Assembly: GCA_914767715.1 (NCBI GenBank)
Contig: OU612069.1
Coordinates: 12,831,387-12,895,386, forward strand
Source: Membranipora membranacea
Taxonomy: Eukaryota; Bryozoa; Gymnolaemata; Cheilostomatida; Membraniporidae
Direction of reading: 5' to 3'
DNA length: 64,000 bases
Shown here: positions 37,301 to 48,500 of the stretch, piece after piece
Layout of the letters: each line of letters begins with the position of its first letter
How positions within the stretch are numbered: the stretch's first letter is position 1
Notes under the pieces: generated by a model
The model's database searches: none
Told to the model about the DNA's origin: nothing
What the model saw: only the letters and a program-made list of their open reading frames with translations
Program-made: the position numbers and the translations under genes

Positions 37301-39671
37301 ATTATCCACTATTTGCTGTGACCAGCAAGATCCCAGCTTGTCATGGTGATGATCTCACTTTGACTGCCATCAAACCTAGCAAAACCTATAATGATCAGAG
37401 AGCAGGAGAGTTTACATATTGTCATCCTGAAGTTATTGACATGTACATCACTGTTGGAGAGCCACAGAGCCCTCCACCTGTAATTGGACATTCAAAAGCA
37501 AAGGGAGAACCTCGATTCGGAACCGGGAGATTAAAAAAGGTAAACAATAATTATAACACTGCGTGCTCGCATGGTCAATTGACGGTTACCTAATGAAATA
37601 AGCATATCTTGATTTTCATGATACCCTTCGATTTTTGCATGGTCTAATATCTGTTAAAAGGGAAGGGGTTCTATATGTTCATCTATCCCCAAGGTGAATA
37701 TCTGATCAAGGTTTGTCAACTTTGGTTTTATTTACTGGTTTGTGAAACGGAATTTCTTTCCCTCATGGTCAATTTTCTAAATAATTGCAATTAGGGAGTG
37801 TACTAATTTCGCCAAAGGCATGGGACACTGCACCTCAAACAAGCAGGATTCATGGCAATATTTCTTCATTCACTTACCATACAAATTAACCATTGTAGCA
37901 AACACGAATGTCTTGTGACATGCAACGTTCTCTCGAACTCAAGCAAAAGAAGGTTAATCACTCCCTCAGGCAGTACAAGGATAAGAAATCATATGCACAA
38001 ACCTCAAGTGCGGTCACAGCAGTAGTAATAACAAAAAAGACACAAAACCAAACAAGTGTTTGTACTACAGTCTTTCTTGTCTGTGGAATCTTGCCTGAAA
38101 ATCAGAGTTATCTGTACGGCGATGCTGACAGACATGGACTGATGATCACGCTGACCCGGATCTACAGCTACAAACTGAACAAGCTTTTGAGGGATAAGTG
38201 GAATCGAAGAATGACGGATCCAGCGACCAGATCATGGTCTCCTCATTTGAGACTACGAGGCAACGAAGAATATCTTGCAAACATCCAGGCAGAAGACTTG
38301 GCCGCACCAGAGGAGAGGCGATATGGTACTTTCATTGATGCAGGGAATTATGGACTAGAATGCCGTGATGAGGGTCAGTTTTTCATCATTGACAGAGACA
38401 ACAGAAAACCCATGACAAGCTTCATGACAAGCTTCATGTCTATCAACATGAACAATGAGGTTTGTATGATTTCGTTGTCAAATTATTACATGATTAGGTG
38501 AGATTAGGAGTATCAGAATTATGCGCCATGTACTGCAGGAACTTGCCTAGTTTTCAGCTGCGGAGGAATCACATAGCTCAGCAGGTTTTGTAATATGTCA
38601 ATGGATTTACCACAGGAGGAGAACGCATCAGTTGTCTTTAGGGTTAAGGAATGCTGTTATCAGCGGCAGCAACATGCCTGTATTGAATATCACTTACCTG
38701 GCATAGAAGGAAGGTTTTTGATTTAATGGAAGAATTCGCAAAAAAATTCACTACTTTTTTCACCATTCATATTGTCGACATGAATTTAACTTATGTTTTA
38801 GAAGGTGAAGCTCAAACAGCTAGGAGACGCTACTCCTTCCAGTTCACTAGAGTTAAACCTCAGAAAATTCCTCAAAGATCAAGGAACCACTAACAGCAAA
38901 TCAACCGAAACCAATGGGCAGAGTTCCTCAGCTGGGAACCCAGTCAACATCATCATTATAGAATCCAAGTCTGCTGTTCCGAATGGTAAGAGAGGTATTC
39001 AGGTTGTGAGTGAACAATACTATGTTCTTGCTAATGGCAATGAATCTGATGTAGGTTTTGACTCGGTATTGGATTATGATGATCCTCTTTGTATGGTCAA
39101 TTGTTTTGTTTCATGTGTTGATGATGTGTCAATGAGTAGGCTGGTCGAAGTGCATTGGGAGAGCCTGCTCAGGGAGGAGATCAGAGCAGAGGGAATTATA
39201 GGAGAAAACCACATGGCTAAGCATGTTATCTATTTATGCAGAGACGAGTCCGAATATAACTTTCACAGAATTCCATTAGTTCTCAAAGATAATGTTGTCC
39301 GCTTTAGGGATGCTTTCTCCAAGAAAGAGAAACTAAATTTGCAGATTTGGACACATGAGAAAAAAGTTCAGAATAAAAGAGAGTTCAAGGGCCCTGGAAC
39401 ATCAGCCTCGAGTGCAACAAAGACAGCCCAAAATAATGGGCAGCCACATGAAAGTTATAGTAGTAACACTTTTCAATACGCCACCACCCATATCAAACTG
39501 ACCAAATCTCATCTCCCAAATCAAATAGGGTATGAGGGGCCAAACCTACCACAAGATTTAGGTGCATGTGCCATGCCCGACAGCAAGTTATCCGGTACAT
39601 CTCACTGTGTGACCAGTCTCTTCCTTAGCTGGGATAATGGTGCTCACATAAAATTTGAGCGTCCTGAATGA
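25364..39671 (+). CDS. Non-RD Ser/Thr protein kinase C with long orphan C-terminus; one frame break
   Basis: Exons: 25364-25444, 25885-25995, 26575-26718, 27497-27674, 29019-29187, 29672-29765, 30064-30240, 30736-31092, 31547-31651, 33337-33407, 33836-33901, 35635-35675, 36002-36173, 36487-37539, 37899-38459, 38802-39671. Exons 1-8 match kinase B in order and phase. Motifs: GSGGFG, lysine in ISLKQ, HCDIKPSN, IDFGCA, GGTTEYMAPE, KSDIYSIGAVMHKV. In exon 8 the kinase frame meets TGA at 30931, but the rest of the exon continues one frame back (SNIDSDDLPHPCLF, like the paralogue tails). All later exons fit only if one base is missing, giving about 1416 residues. Residues about 400-590 are an acidic/Ser-rich linker. 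Residues about 590-1416 (three large exons of 351, 187 and 289 codons) match no family I recognise and are absent from A and B. An alternative upstream start at 23661 is possible. Confidence 0.85.
25662..25728 (-). repeat. tRNA-like sequence (pseudogene or SINE head)
   Basis: The minus strand reads AAGCTCAGTGTTAGAGGC (A box) and TTGGGTTCGAGTCCCACC (B box) at tRNA spacing. The T arm pairs, but the acceptor and anticodon stems are poor, so a tRNA-derived repeat is favoured. It lies in intron 1 of kinase C. Confidence 0.5.
27006..27190. repeat. 91-bp direct repeat, two copies, each ending in a G/C hairpin
   Basis: 27006-27096 and 27099-27190 share GTGTTAAGACCTTATG and GATGGATAGTAGCCTGTCTT. Each ends in TTAGGT plus a G run, then a C run plus ACCTAA, an intrinsic hairpin. 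Confidence 0.88.
28077..28270 (-). mobile_element. tRNA-derived SINE, family B
   Basis: The minus strand reads GATGGTGCAATCGGTTGGCA (A box) and TGTAGGTTCGAGTCCCACTG (B box), then TTGATTGGTCCAGCCCC and GGGTGTATA, ending near AATAAAGAATC. Intron 4 of kinase C. Copies at 9349 and 32357. Confidence 0.75.
32357..32575 (+). mobile_element. tRNA-derived SINE, family B
   Basis: Reads GATGGTGCAATCGGTGAGCG, GTGGGTTCGAGTCCCACTAG, TTGATTGTTCCAGCCCCTGG and GGGTGTATATAG. The 5' part GAGTAGTGAATACCGGG matches the other two copies. Intron 9 of kinase C. Confidence 0.78.
32832..33153. mobile_element. ~330-bp inverted-repeat element (MITE), copy 2
   Basis: Same family and orientation as 20788-21115. The left end CTTACAAAATAAAGTACAG is inverted at the right end CTGTACTTCATTTTGAAATG. 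Located in intron 9 of kinase C. Confidence 0.88.
34932..35130. repeat. ~55-bp imperfect tandem repeat, three to four copies
   Basis: AGATGGTAGTCTTATTTATC followed by TGGCAAAATAAATGGGAGG recurs with drift. Intron of kinase C. Confidence 0.75.
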
Positions 39672-39834
39672 TACTATTGAACTTCATTTCAATCCTACTA
39701 ATCTATATTTTAACCCTTGTTGGATGCTTCCACATGCCCATTGTCAAGTTTTAAATCAATCCATCGATAGCTGATGTTTGGGAGGTGGCAGACTACACAT
39801 TATCACATACAGTTGCTGTGGCTACAAGTGCTAC

Positions 39835-39840
39835 AATAAA
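39835..39840 (+). terminator. Poly(A) signal of kinase C
   Basis: AATAAA 164 nt after the stop codon at 39671; the first canonical hexamer downstream. Confidence 0.6.
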
Positions 39841-42590
39841 ATAGGATGTTTTAACCAAAACCATGATATTGAGGTCTCTCAGTACAAATTTGCTGCCACA
39901 CATTTTGGGTGTTATCTTGGTTACGACACAGTAGAAAATGGAGTGATCCACAGATGTATGTTGCACATGGGAATTCATTAAGTTTGTAGATTAGCTCAGG
40001 ATTAGTTTCACAAGCTATTCTTATCCGTACCATGAAAGCTATTATCACAACAGCCATACTTACATTAGACTGAAATAACGTTATGTCAGACAAGTCATGT
40101 GACCTGCAGGATGCCCTAAAAACATACAAATAAACGAAATGTGGAGGGGAATTTTTTATCCGGCTATATCTCAGAAAGTTATGCGCATTCATTCTTGAAA
40201 CTTAACAGTATGTAATAAAAGACACTGATGGGTATTATGAGCAAGTGGTTCATTTAGCATGAGTATGAGTGACACACCATGCTGAGAAGCATGGTAGTTT
40301 GTAATTGCCCATAACTACCAATAGCTATAACAAAAGTAGATACAACAATAAGGCAAGAATATTTTTCGGTCATTACTTTTTTCTATGTCGAAAACCATTA
40401 TCAAACATCTTGCTCTATGCCACAATAGTAGTTCTAGGGGAGGCAAGGAGTGCAGGTAATTTTCATTTACATATTATATAATCTTGGAAATTCATGGATG
40501 GCTGGAGCTTCGACCTAGCCCACACTAGGCAAAGCTTATAATACCCCATTTATCCCCAGATGGTTTTACCCTGCTGCTTTGAACCCTCTCTCTGGTGCAT
40601 CAGTACTTCCATGATTTCTGCATCCCCTATCAATTTTTCTAAACTACTACCCTAGATGTTTTCGTATTTTGTTTGCATTGATGATACCTACTTGGATCTT
40701 GTTTCTACCAGTTATCTTAATTTGAGTTCGGGAAATCTTTCTTTGTACATACCATATTCTTGGAGGACATTCCTTTTTACTGTTGATGCTGAGTGTCAAC
40801 GTTTTCTGCTAGTGATCATGTGACAGTGTATGTTTTATTTTTATCGTTGATCTACGTATCAAATAAATCCAACTTATTACTAGGTACACCTCAACTGTTG
40901 CTTTTATAAGTGGCTTGTGATAATGGGGAGATATCCCTAACTCATTCCCATTTGTATCCTTGTACAAATGTAGAATCTGCTAGAATGTGTCCATGTTATG
41001 TATGCTGATGATTGAAGTTGTCGAAATTCACATCCTCAATATCCATCAAGAAACCAGTCATTTTATGCGATCAACAACCACCTCCTATGTTGTAAAAAAC
41101 CAGCTGCTTCCCCTTACCCCCATTCCTATACCAGACAGCCGCAGCATGTGATTTCTATATCATCAGTACTCGTGTCCATAATCATTTATGTAGGGGTGAC
41201 CCCCTCAAGCTGCTAATTAGGGAAGAACTTCCACAATTAAAGTGTGAGTAAATTACTAATATGTTGCCTTACTTTGAGCTGCTCGTCCGGACACAATGAG
41301 ATGACCTTACCTCAAGAGAAATTCATTTTTATCTTTATGGTTCCATCAGGAAAAATTCTCCCCGGTTCCATAGACTAATTTTAGCCAACTAGGGTCATAT
41401 CTGATGGATATAGTAACATATGCCTTCTTCACATGGCTGTCACAGGCTAATTAAAGATGAAGGTCAAGCTTGTTGAAATCATTTGGCTTTAGTTTGATAG
41501 CATTAAACTCATTTTTCAAAAACTTGCGCATATCTCTGTTCGAGTCAAGATACCAAGTGCAGACGGAAGCGGGTGTATTTTTAGGCAGGTTAACACGCTC
41601 TCAGAATCACTCAACTCTTATCCCAAAGAATAATTTATTGTCATAACCAGGTTATTTACGGTGGTTGTGCAAAATTATTATTGTTGGATCGTTGTATAGT
41701 GGGTCGTGTATGATTTGGCCTGATATCATAACTACCATATGTGCATTCACATGGTGTCACTCTCACTAGATAGACTTGAGTAATGAAATTATGATCTTGG
41801 AGAAGGGGCGTGGGTTTATAAACCCCTCATATTGCTGAAGCTATAGCTGAAGGTGAAAATGGTCAAATTTGATGGCGTTCCATCTCTTATATGGCCTGGT
41901 ATCATGACTACCATATGTGTCTTCACATGGTGTCACTTGATAGACCTGATTCAATGATTTAATGAAATTATAATTTTGAAGAAGGGGCGTGGGTCCAAAA
42001 CCCTTCATATTTATCAATCTTGACATGGTTCGTCTTCTTTCGGCTACGGCAGTCAGCTTAGATATCACTTCTGCTATGCCATTCTTATGTCATATTTCAG
42101 CCAGAGAAGTCTATACTTTGCTACCAACCTGATATCGATCCTTTCCTGACAGGTGCGTGTTTTTCAAAGTGATATAGCTTGTGGAAATATTTTGTTGGCT
42201 CATTATTTGCACAATCCTCTTCATTTCAATCTACTTTGTTTTTAGTCTTATGTCTTTTATTGCATTTATTGAAATGAAAAAATGATGTGTTGTTTATAGA
42301 ACGATGAATTTGAGTATGATTAGACATGGCCTGGGAAGATTGAAGCATTTCATTACCAATCATATTGCTGGGTATGTGATTGATAATGAGATCTTCTACC
42401 ATCAACCCGGGTAATGATTGAGCGCTTATACTAGTAATGACAATGTGTTTCATGCCAGAATATCTATCAAGGCTAGTGTACTCTGCAGAAAAGTTTTTGA
42501 TTTGAGCCACCTTGTAATGGATCCGAGGTTGGGAAAACATTTGATATTGTCCGTTGATATATTTTCCTTTCATGTTCTTTGTTCAGAGTT
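39841..42590. other. Intergenic region
   Basis: No gene supported. The only structure seen is the direct repeat at 41706-42012. A CAG at 42584-42586 after a pyrimidine tract may be the acceptor of a 5' UTR intron of the next gene. Confidence 0.5.
41706..42012. repeat. ~127-bp direct repeat, two diverged copies
   Basis: 41706-41832 and 41884-42012 share ATGGCCTGATATCAT-like, ACTACCATATGTG, TTCACATGGTGTCACT and GAAGAAGGGGCGTGGGT-like blocks in the same order. Confidence 0.8.
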
Positions 42591-43341
42591 ATGTTCGGTA
42601 GACTTTTGATGCTAGCAGGAGTGGTGCTGTTGTCTGCAGCTGTCAATCACTGCAGTCGTATGCAGGGTGCTCTAGGCAACAGAGAGTTGGTGATGATGAA
42701 AGAAAGAAACAACTTTCTATATCACAAGCTGATCTCTGAAAAGTGTCCAGCTCCTGATAGCGTCACACAGAAAATATCTCTTCTGGGGAAATCTGAGAAT
42801 AGTTTACTCCTGGAAATTGAAGAAGAACTCCACGGAAAGCTGCTTGGTATGCTTATCAAATGTTTGAAAAATCCCATCGACAACCACAATCATCCCTACA
42901 ACAACCGCAACGACTCCCTCCACAACCTCCACTATGGTCCTATACCCAGCAGAATGTCAGAATGCAAAAAGCCTCACCGAGCCATGGAGAATAGACAACA
43001 AAGGAAGCAACTTGATCAACTCTGAAAACTGCGATACGCAACCGATGAAGGATGCTGGGAGACCTTGGTTTCGATTCGTTAGAAGAGCAGGTTCTCATCT
43101 GCTGAACACATGCCCGCCTAAAAACAGCTGCGGAACTGTCGGAGGAATATGGAGTGATGAGGCTATGCCACGAGAGGTTGGAGTTGTGACGCCCATTACT
43201 GCATATGTGTCGTATGCCAATAACTGCACATATTATTCTGAGAGTGTGAGTGTAGTAAGATGTTCTCATGCTTTGAATGATGTTGTTTATAGATATGAAG
43301 GAGACCGCCATTGTTACTTTGGTTTCTGTGGAATGAACTAA
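42591..43341 (+). CDS. Secreted D8C-domain protein (uromodulin/GP2-type eight-cysteine domain)
   Basis: Two exons, 42591-42846 and 42953-43341, joined by a 106-bp GT-AG intron with matching phase 1; 214 residues. The first in-frame ATG gives a signal peptide (MFGRLLMLAGVVLLSAAVNH). A charged, helix-prone segment follows to about residue 85. Exon 2 is a complete D8C domain: SLTEPWR, the WFRF core, CPPKNSCGT, GIW, then the C-terminal YRYEGDRHCYFGFC; eight cysteines are present. The D8C fold is known from uromodulin, GP2, OIT3 and many invertebrate extracellular proteins, so an extracellular recognition or matrix role is inferred. No membrane anchor or ZP domain is visible. The intron is open in the exon 2 frame and would encode a Thr-rich mucin-like stretch, so the gene model near 42847-42952 is less certain than the domain. 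Confidence 0.85.
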
Positions 43342-43421
43342 TATCTGATGAAAGAGTTGAGGTTTTTCATAAATGTTGATGCGAAGAAATATTTATTTTG
43401 ACAAGTTTGTTGGTCTGAAAA

Positions 43422-43427
43422 AATAAA
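43422..43427 (+). terminator. Poly(A) signal of D8C gene
   Basis: AATAAA 81 nt after the stop codon. Confidence 0.75.
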
Positions 43428-45476
43428 GCTTTGCTATGAAAGGTATTACACTCACACTCGTAGTGGCTGATTGTAAATATAAATATAGTATTTGAATTAC
43501 CTGTAGGCATTCCTCTACAGTCTACGCCCATAAAACATTTGTTGATCTCTCCTATGTCAATGGTAGTCCAACATAATCTTCTTTGTGATTTTTAAGCCAC
43601 CATCACCAGGAAAAAAATAAAAGACTGTGAGTTATTTATGTGCTGTCTTCATGAGTCAGACTCATCACAATTAAGGCTCAACCCTAGACTTCCCCCCCCA
43701 GTCTGTTGATCACTGGTTACAAATTAAAAGACGTAGACACTAGTAACCCCAACCATGATGATGTTCGGAGTGCTAGAAACTCTGAGAGGACAAAAGAATT
43801 TAGGAATTATAAATACCACTTGAATACGAGATACACATGCACATGGGGAGATTGTAACTTTTCAGACCACCAACGAGTCCATGCATCATAAGAGGACGCT
43901 GATATCCTGTAGCGAACGGCAGTATCATAACTCATGATTTAAATACATTTAATTTATTAGACTAGGAGTTCGCTGCTGCAGGCCGTCTCAGACTCCCCTC
44001 CCATCCCTGACAGCCTGTCCAGACTAGATTTTCACAGTCTACGAAATCTGTGTGTTATCAGTGTTAACCATAGAGTTAACTCTATGGTGTTAACCAGGTG
44101 CCTGTTCTCATTGCTATAGCTGAACTAATCATTATAAACTGAAGCTGAAGCTAATATGTGACCTCCAATTACCCTAGAGAATGAGTTGGCTCTGATCTGC
44201 TGACACGTCGTAGAGAGACAATGCCAGGTCATATGGTACTTTCCTGAATGTCCCTATTGATATTATAGTGAATATGGAAGTAAATCAGCTCAATTTCACT
44301 ATATTGCATTAGGTACTTTCAGTACTTTTCGTTGGCTCTCTTCCCACCTAATAGACAATCTTTGGCTATATCTACCCTGTGATCTTGCTGGCATCTAAGA
44401 GTCAGCTTACTTGTAGTGATGGTAGAGTTGTCTTTGCTCTGATAGTTGAACAAAAGATCAATCAGGGAGGGTGGGATATACCTCCCACCCTCAGTGGATC
44501 AATCAACGTTTGAGTCCAAGACTAAAAAAACTACATGGAGTTGTTTCTCCATGCATCAACAGGAGATCACCCCTGTATATTTAGTCAAAAATGTTTACAA
44601 TCGTTGTTTCTTCAACAACTAAAGATTCTACAAAACCACCAAGAAGCTCTTTTCAGCAAAGAGTAGACAATAATTCTGACAAATTTTGGTAAGGCATAGG
44701 TCATTACAGCATGCAAAGAAATGCCTCAACGTTTTTTTGATGGACGAGCAGAAAAAATTAAAGTGGGACACCTGCGGTTGATGGGCATGCATAGAATAGA
44801 CAGACAAAATTTTATCATGGACAAGCAGACTTATTATGAAAGGACTATCATGTAAAACGGCGATAGCTCTATTACTCCAGGACCATCAGTTTGGCCAGGG
44901 GAGAGGGGGAGGGGTTTATTTGTGGCTCAATCTACTCTTTTCTTGCCTCTATATATCAATTTTCCACCTGGTTATTAGGAATATATTAGATTGATAATTC
45001 ACTGCCACAGCAAAAATTAAAACTTGGAAAACCATCACGATCTACTGAGATATATATATTATATATAATTATACATTCAGTTCAAAAATGAGTTATTAAA
45101 ATAAAAAAAACTACAGGATGAAAAATTAAACAATTTATCAAACTTGATGAATCACACACTCATATCAAATGAAAGTTATATTAAAAAATAGAAGGCTTTA
45201 TACAGAAACTATATTAGGATGTGGAGATAAGTTGATCTGGACGGATAGCAAGTAATCACAGAAACATTCTGCTGTTATCAAAATATCATAGCATGCATCC
45301 TTTTCAAAACTGAAATGTTTAATTTAATGTCAAAATAAAAATTTTTACATTTGAACAGAAAAAAAAAATTCATTCTGTGTCAAATGTATTTAGTTTTCTA
45401 TTTGAAACAGAAAAATAAATACAGGTTAAACAACTTAACGCTTTATGAGTCATTATATTATCAGAGTATTGAGCGT
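43428..45476. other. Intergenic, between convergent D8C and STAND-WD40 genes
   Basis: No gene supported. Contains a 33-bp palindrome at about 44063-44099 (GTTAACCATAGAGTTAACTC) and a small hairpin at 44468-44493 (GAGGGTGGGA/CCTCCCACCCTC). Confidence 0.5.
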
Positions 45477-45482
45477 TTAATA
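45477..45482 (-). terminator. Candidate poly(A) signal of STAND-WD40 gene
   Basis: ATTAAA on the minus strand, 81-86 nt after the stop codon at 45563. Confidence 0.5.
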
Positions 45483-45562
45483 ATAAAAGTATGTGGAGTA
45501 TTCTAATTGGTCCAGTGTCGCCTCCTACTGTTGTTAACATAATGAATAAAGCAAAACATCAT

Positions 45563-48500
45563 TCAAATATTCTTCAACGTGAAGCTAAAAATCCTGCTCT
45601 CATTTAGAAGCCTGCCATAGACATAGAGAGTGTCACTGCATTTATTGACACAAGCAGACAGGTGGTTGCAGGTGGTTTGTATCATGTTAGACTGGATGAC
45701 AGCAGGCTTAGTGCCACCTGCTGAGGCCTGCCACTTGATGAGCTGGATGATCCCCAAAGGCATTCCTACTACGGCATATTTGTCAGTGAAATAGACGATG
45801 GAGGTGACCTATGATATAAGAAAGGTTACTTGATGTTATGCGAGGAGATTACAGAAAAATTTAGATATATTATGTTGAACATAGTTTATCATCTCAACGG
45901 GATAAAAAACTGATGGGTATCCCACAATGCAATTTTCTGGAATTTCCAGTATCATCAGGTTAATGATCACAGATAACTGTTAATAGGCTAGTTTAAGTGC
46001 TCAAACGTTGACCAGGTTGATCGTAGTAGCATTTCATTCTCAACATATGCTCAGCAACATGATCGTTATGTGGTTGATAATAAAATGCTACTACCGTCAT
46101 ACCAAGAAAGTTCGAGAACTTCTACTATTACTGGGCCATTCACCCAAGTGATTCCAGATAAAACTTACACCATGGAAATGTTGCTAGGTTCCATGAGCAG
46201 ATTTCCACCTTTTAAATAGCAACTTTCTATCTAAGCAACTTCAGCCAAGAATTACCAGCAAAATCAGATCAACAAACTGTTACAAGTTGACATTGGCCGG
46301 ATCACCTTGGATATTTCTGAATACTGTATGTTCAGAGCATTCTCTATCCTTTTGAATACCTGTAGTAAGATCATTTACCTTTTGACCTATATCCACATGA
46401 CCGATTTTGGCACCGGTGGCTGAGTTATATAGATTTATCTCCCCCGAATAGTGGATAATATGATAATTGTCTGATGTAGCTATATGCTGTGCTGCTGCAG
46501 ACAACTGTACCTCGCTGACCTCACGGGATTTTGCGCTCATATAAAATGCTGTACCACATCTTACTGTAAATAAAATATATAAATGACATATTATAAGTTT
46601 AAATGCTTCATCTAGTCATGTAGGGTGCATAACATTAGTTTGATAAAATTCATAGGTTTAGGGTGAATATATATCAATTCAAGTCATTTGTTTTGTTGTG
46701 TGAAATAATCAGGGTCTACAATGTTTTGAGACTGTCTCACAGCGTCTCAAGCCTGCCTCTCAACACATTTTATGAGACTGGTCAAGGTGCCCTTTCAGAG
46801 CTGATAAATGCATTGTGATGTCAATACGAAGAGTCAGGACCACATAGCACAGGTAGAAGTCATCCACTCTTGCACAAAGTTCTCCTGAAATTTTCTTAAC
46901 TTTTACCAACAAATGTTTCTAATAAGGTATAAATGTAGCATGTCTTGAATAATGGCAGGCTAGGCTTTTAATGAAATACACAAAGATTTCTAATAGAGCC
47001 ATTACGTGCAAATAAATGTGTCTATTAGACTGCTCCAGTTGAAAAAAAATACAATCCAAGTACACGGGCCAAACAGTGCAGGAAATTGTGAATTTCACAG
47101 CCATATTTGTCAACACTTGTGTGGTGTTATCTACTCATGTGCCAGCTTTGCAGTGCTGAATAGCATTTGAAGGGGTTTGTATTCTCTTCTGGCATCATCT
47201 TGATTGTCTGGCTGGCCACCAATAACCACTGCCATTATGAATTACATATTTACAAGAAAATGCAGACAACACCCCTCATGTTTGGCCTGAATCCTGGACT
47301 AAAACCCAGGTTTGGCACTGGTTGTGATCCAAACCAACATTCCCTATGTTTACAATTGTCCAAATAGCATTACAAAACCACTCACACTCAGGATTAACCA
47401 CAATGCATCGAGGTCCACGATCTTGTCGACTTCGTTCAGCATTCATGAAAGTTTGATAACCACAAGATGCAAGAGCAAACTTGCTTTCCGGGGCCTTTAA
47501 TATAACCCTTATTGTGTTATCCCCAATTGAATTCAAGACGAGACCCTAAATGAAGTAGAGATCACTCTTATGGAGAATACATACAATGCCCCCAGCGTTT
47601 GGCCTGATGTCTGGACTAGAACCCAGGCTTAAGTGGATATCACACTTACATAATATAGCACAGTGAGTATTACACGCGATATCTGAGACTTTCTCATCCG
47701 CTTCATGTGATACTAGAGTGTCACCAGAAGATCTTTCTAGCAGATGTACAATCCAGCTATCGTTCTCTCCTGACAAAACAAAGGACAGACAATTCCAACT
47801 TTAGACAATATTTAATAGTCAAAATGTTACACCACACTGACATTGCGACTACACTATTATCATGTGAATCTCTGATCGTTAGAGTCAACTTAGAAAGAGC
47901 ACCTATCATGTACCCGCCCCTAATTAGATAAATTGAACTCGGGCCGTCGCATATAATTCCTTGTGATAGTGATAGTGATAGAATTAATTCACGCCCGATC
48001 GATCAGAGATATCCGGTCATCAGTGTGAAGTTACACTTAGATAGCTGTGGTTATATCATGTTACTGCCTAGACACCCATGTAAAATTATATAATAATTAT
48101 ATCAATATGTTGAGTGGTTACTTCACATAACTATAATCGTTTGAGCAGGAAAGCAATTAAAGATTTTCAGTGGTTGGTCTAATTATAATGGAATTTTTTA
48201 TTTTTTATGACAAAACAGAGGGTGGGCTGCCCCTAAAGCGGAACGCAAGTTGCCTGGAGTCCTTGTACTGAGAGTGTGATACATCCTAGTAAACTAGAAT
48301 GCATCCTAGAGGTGAGGCAATGGTGGACCTCCTAATCATAAGTGTGCAGCAAGCTGCCAGAAACTGAAACAGGCACTAATCGGCCATTGGCAGTGACACT
48401 TTGATCTTAGCCAATAGGCCGAGAAGCTATTATAATGGAATGATATTTTCTATATCACTTTTACTTTCCAAATTAACAATCACATTCAAAGTAGTTCAAT

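Noticed and set aside
42226-42573. 115-codon minus-strand open frame next to the D8C gene
   Set aside because: No recognisable domain or signal, composition typical of antisense intergenic DNA, and it crowds the start of the D8C gene.
43706-43891. Possible zinc-finger fragment (YTCTWGDCNFSDHQRVH)
   Set aside because: Only part of a C2H2 pattern, no splice sites or neighbouring fingers.
48195-48428. Functional U2 snRNA gene
   Set aside because: Only the first about 36 nt match U2; the branch-site-pairing sequence is missing and no Sm site was evident, and the unit has a target-site duplication and A tail.
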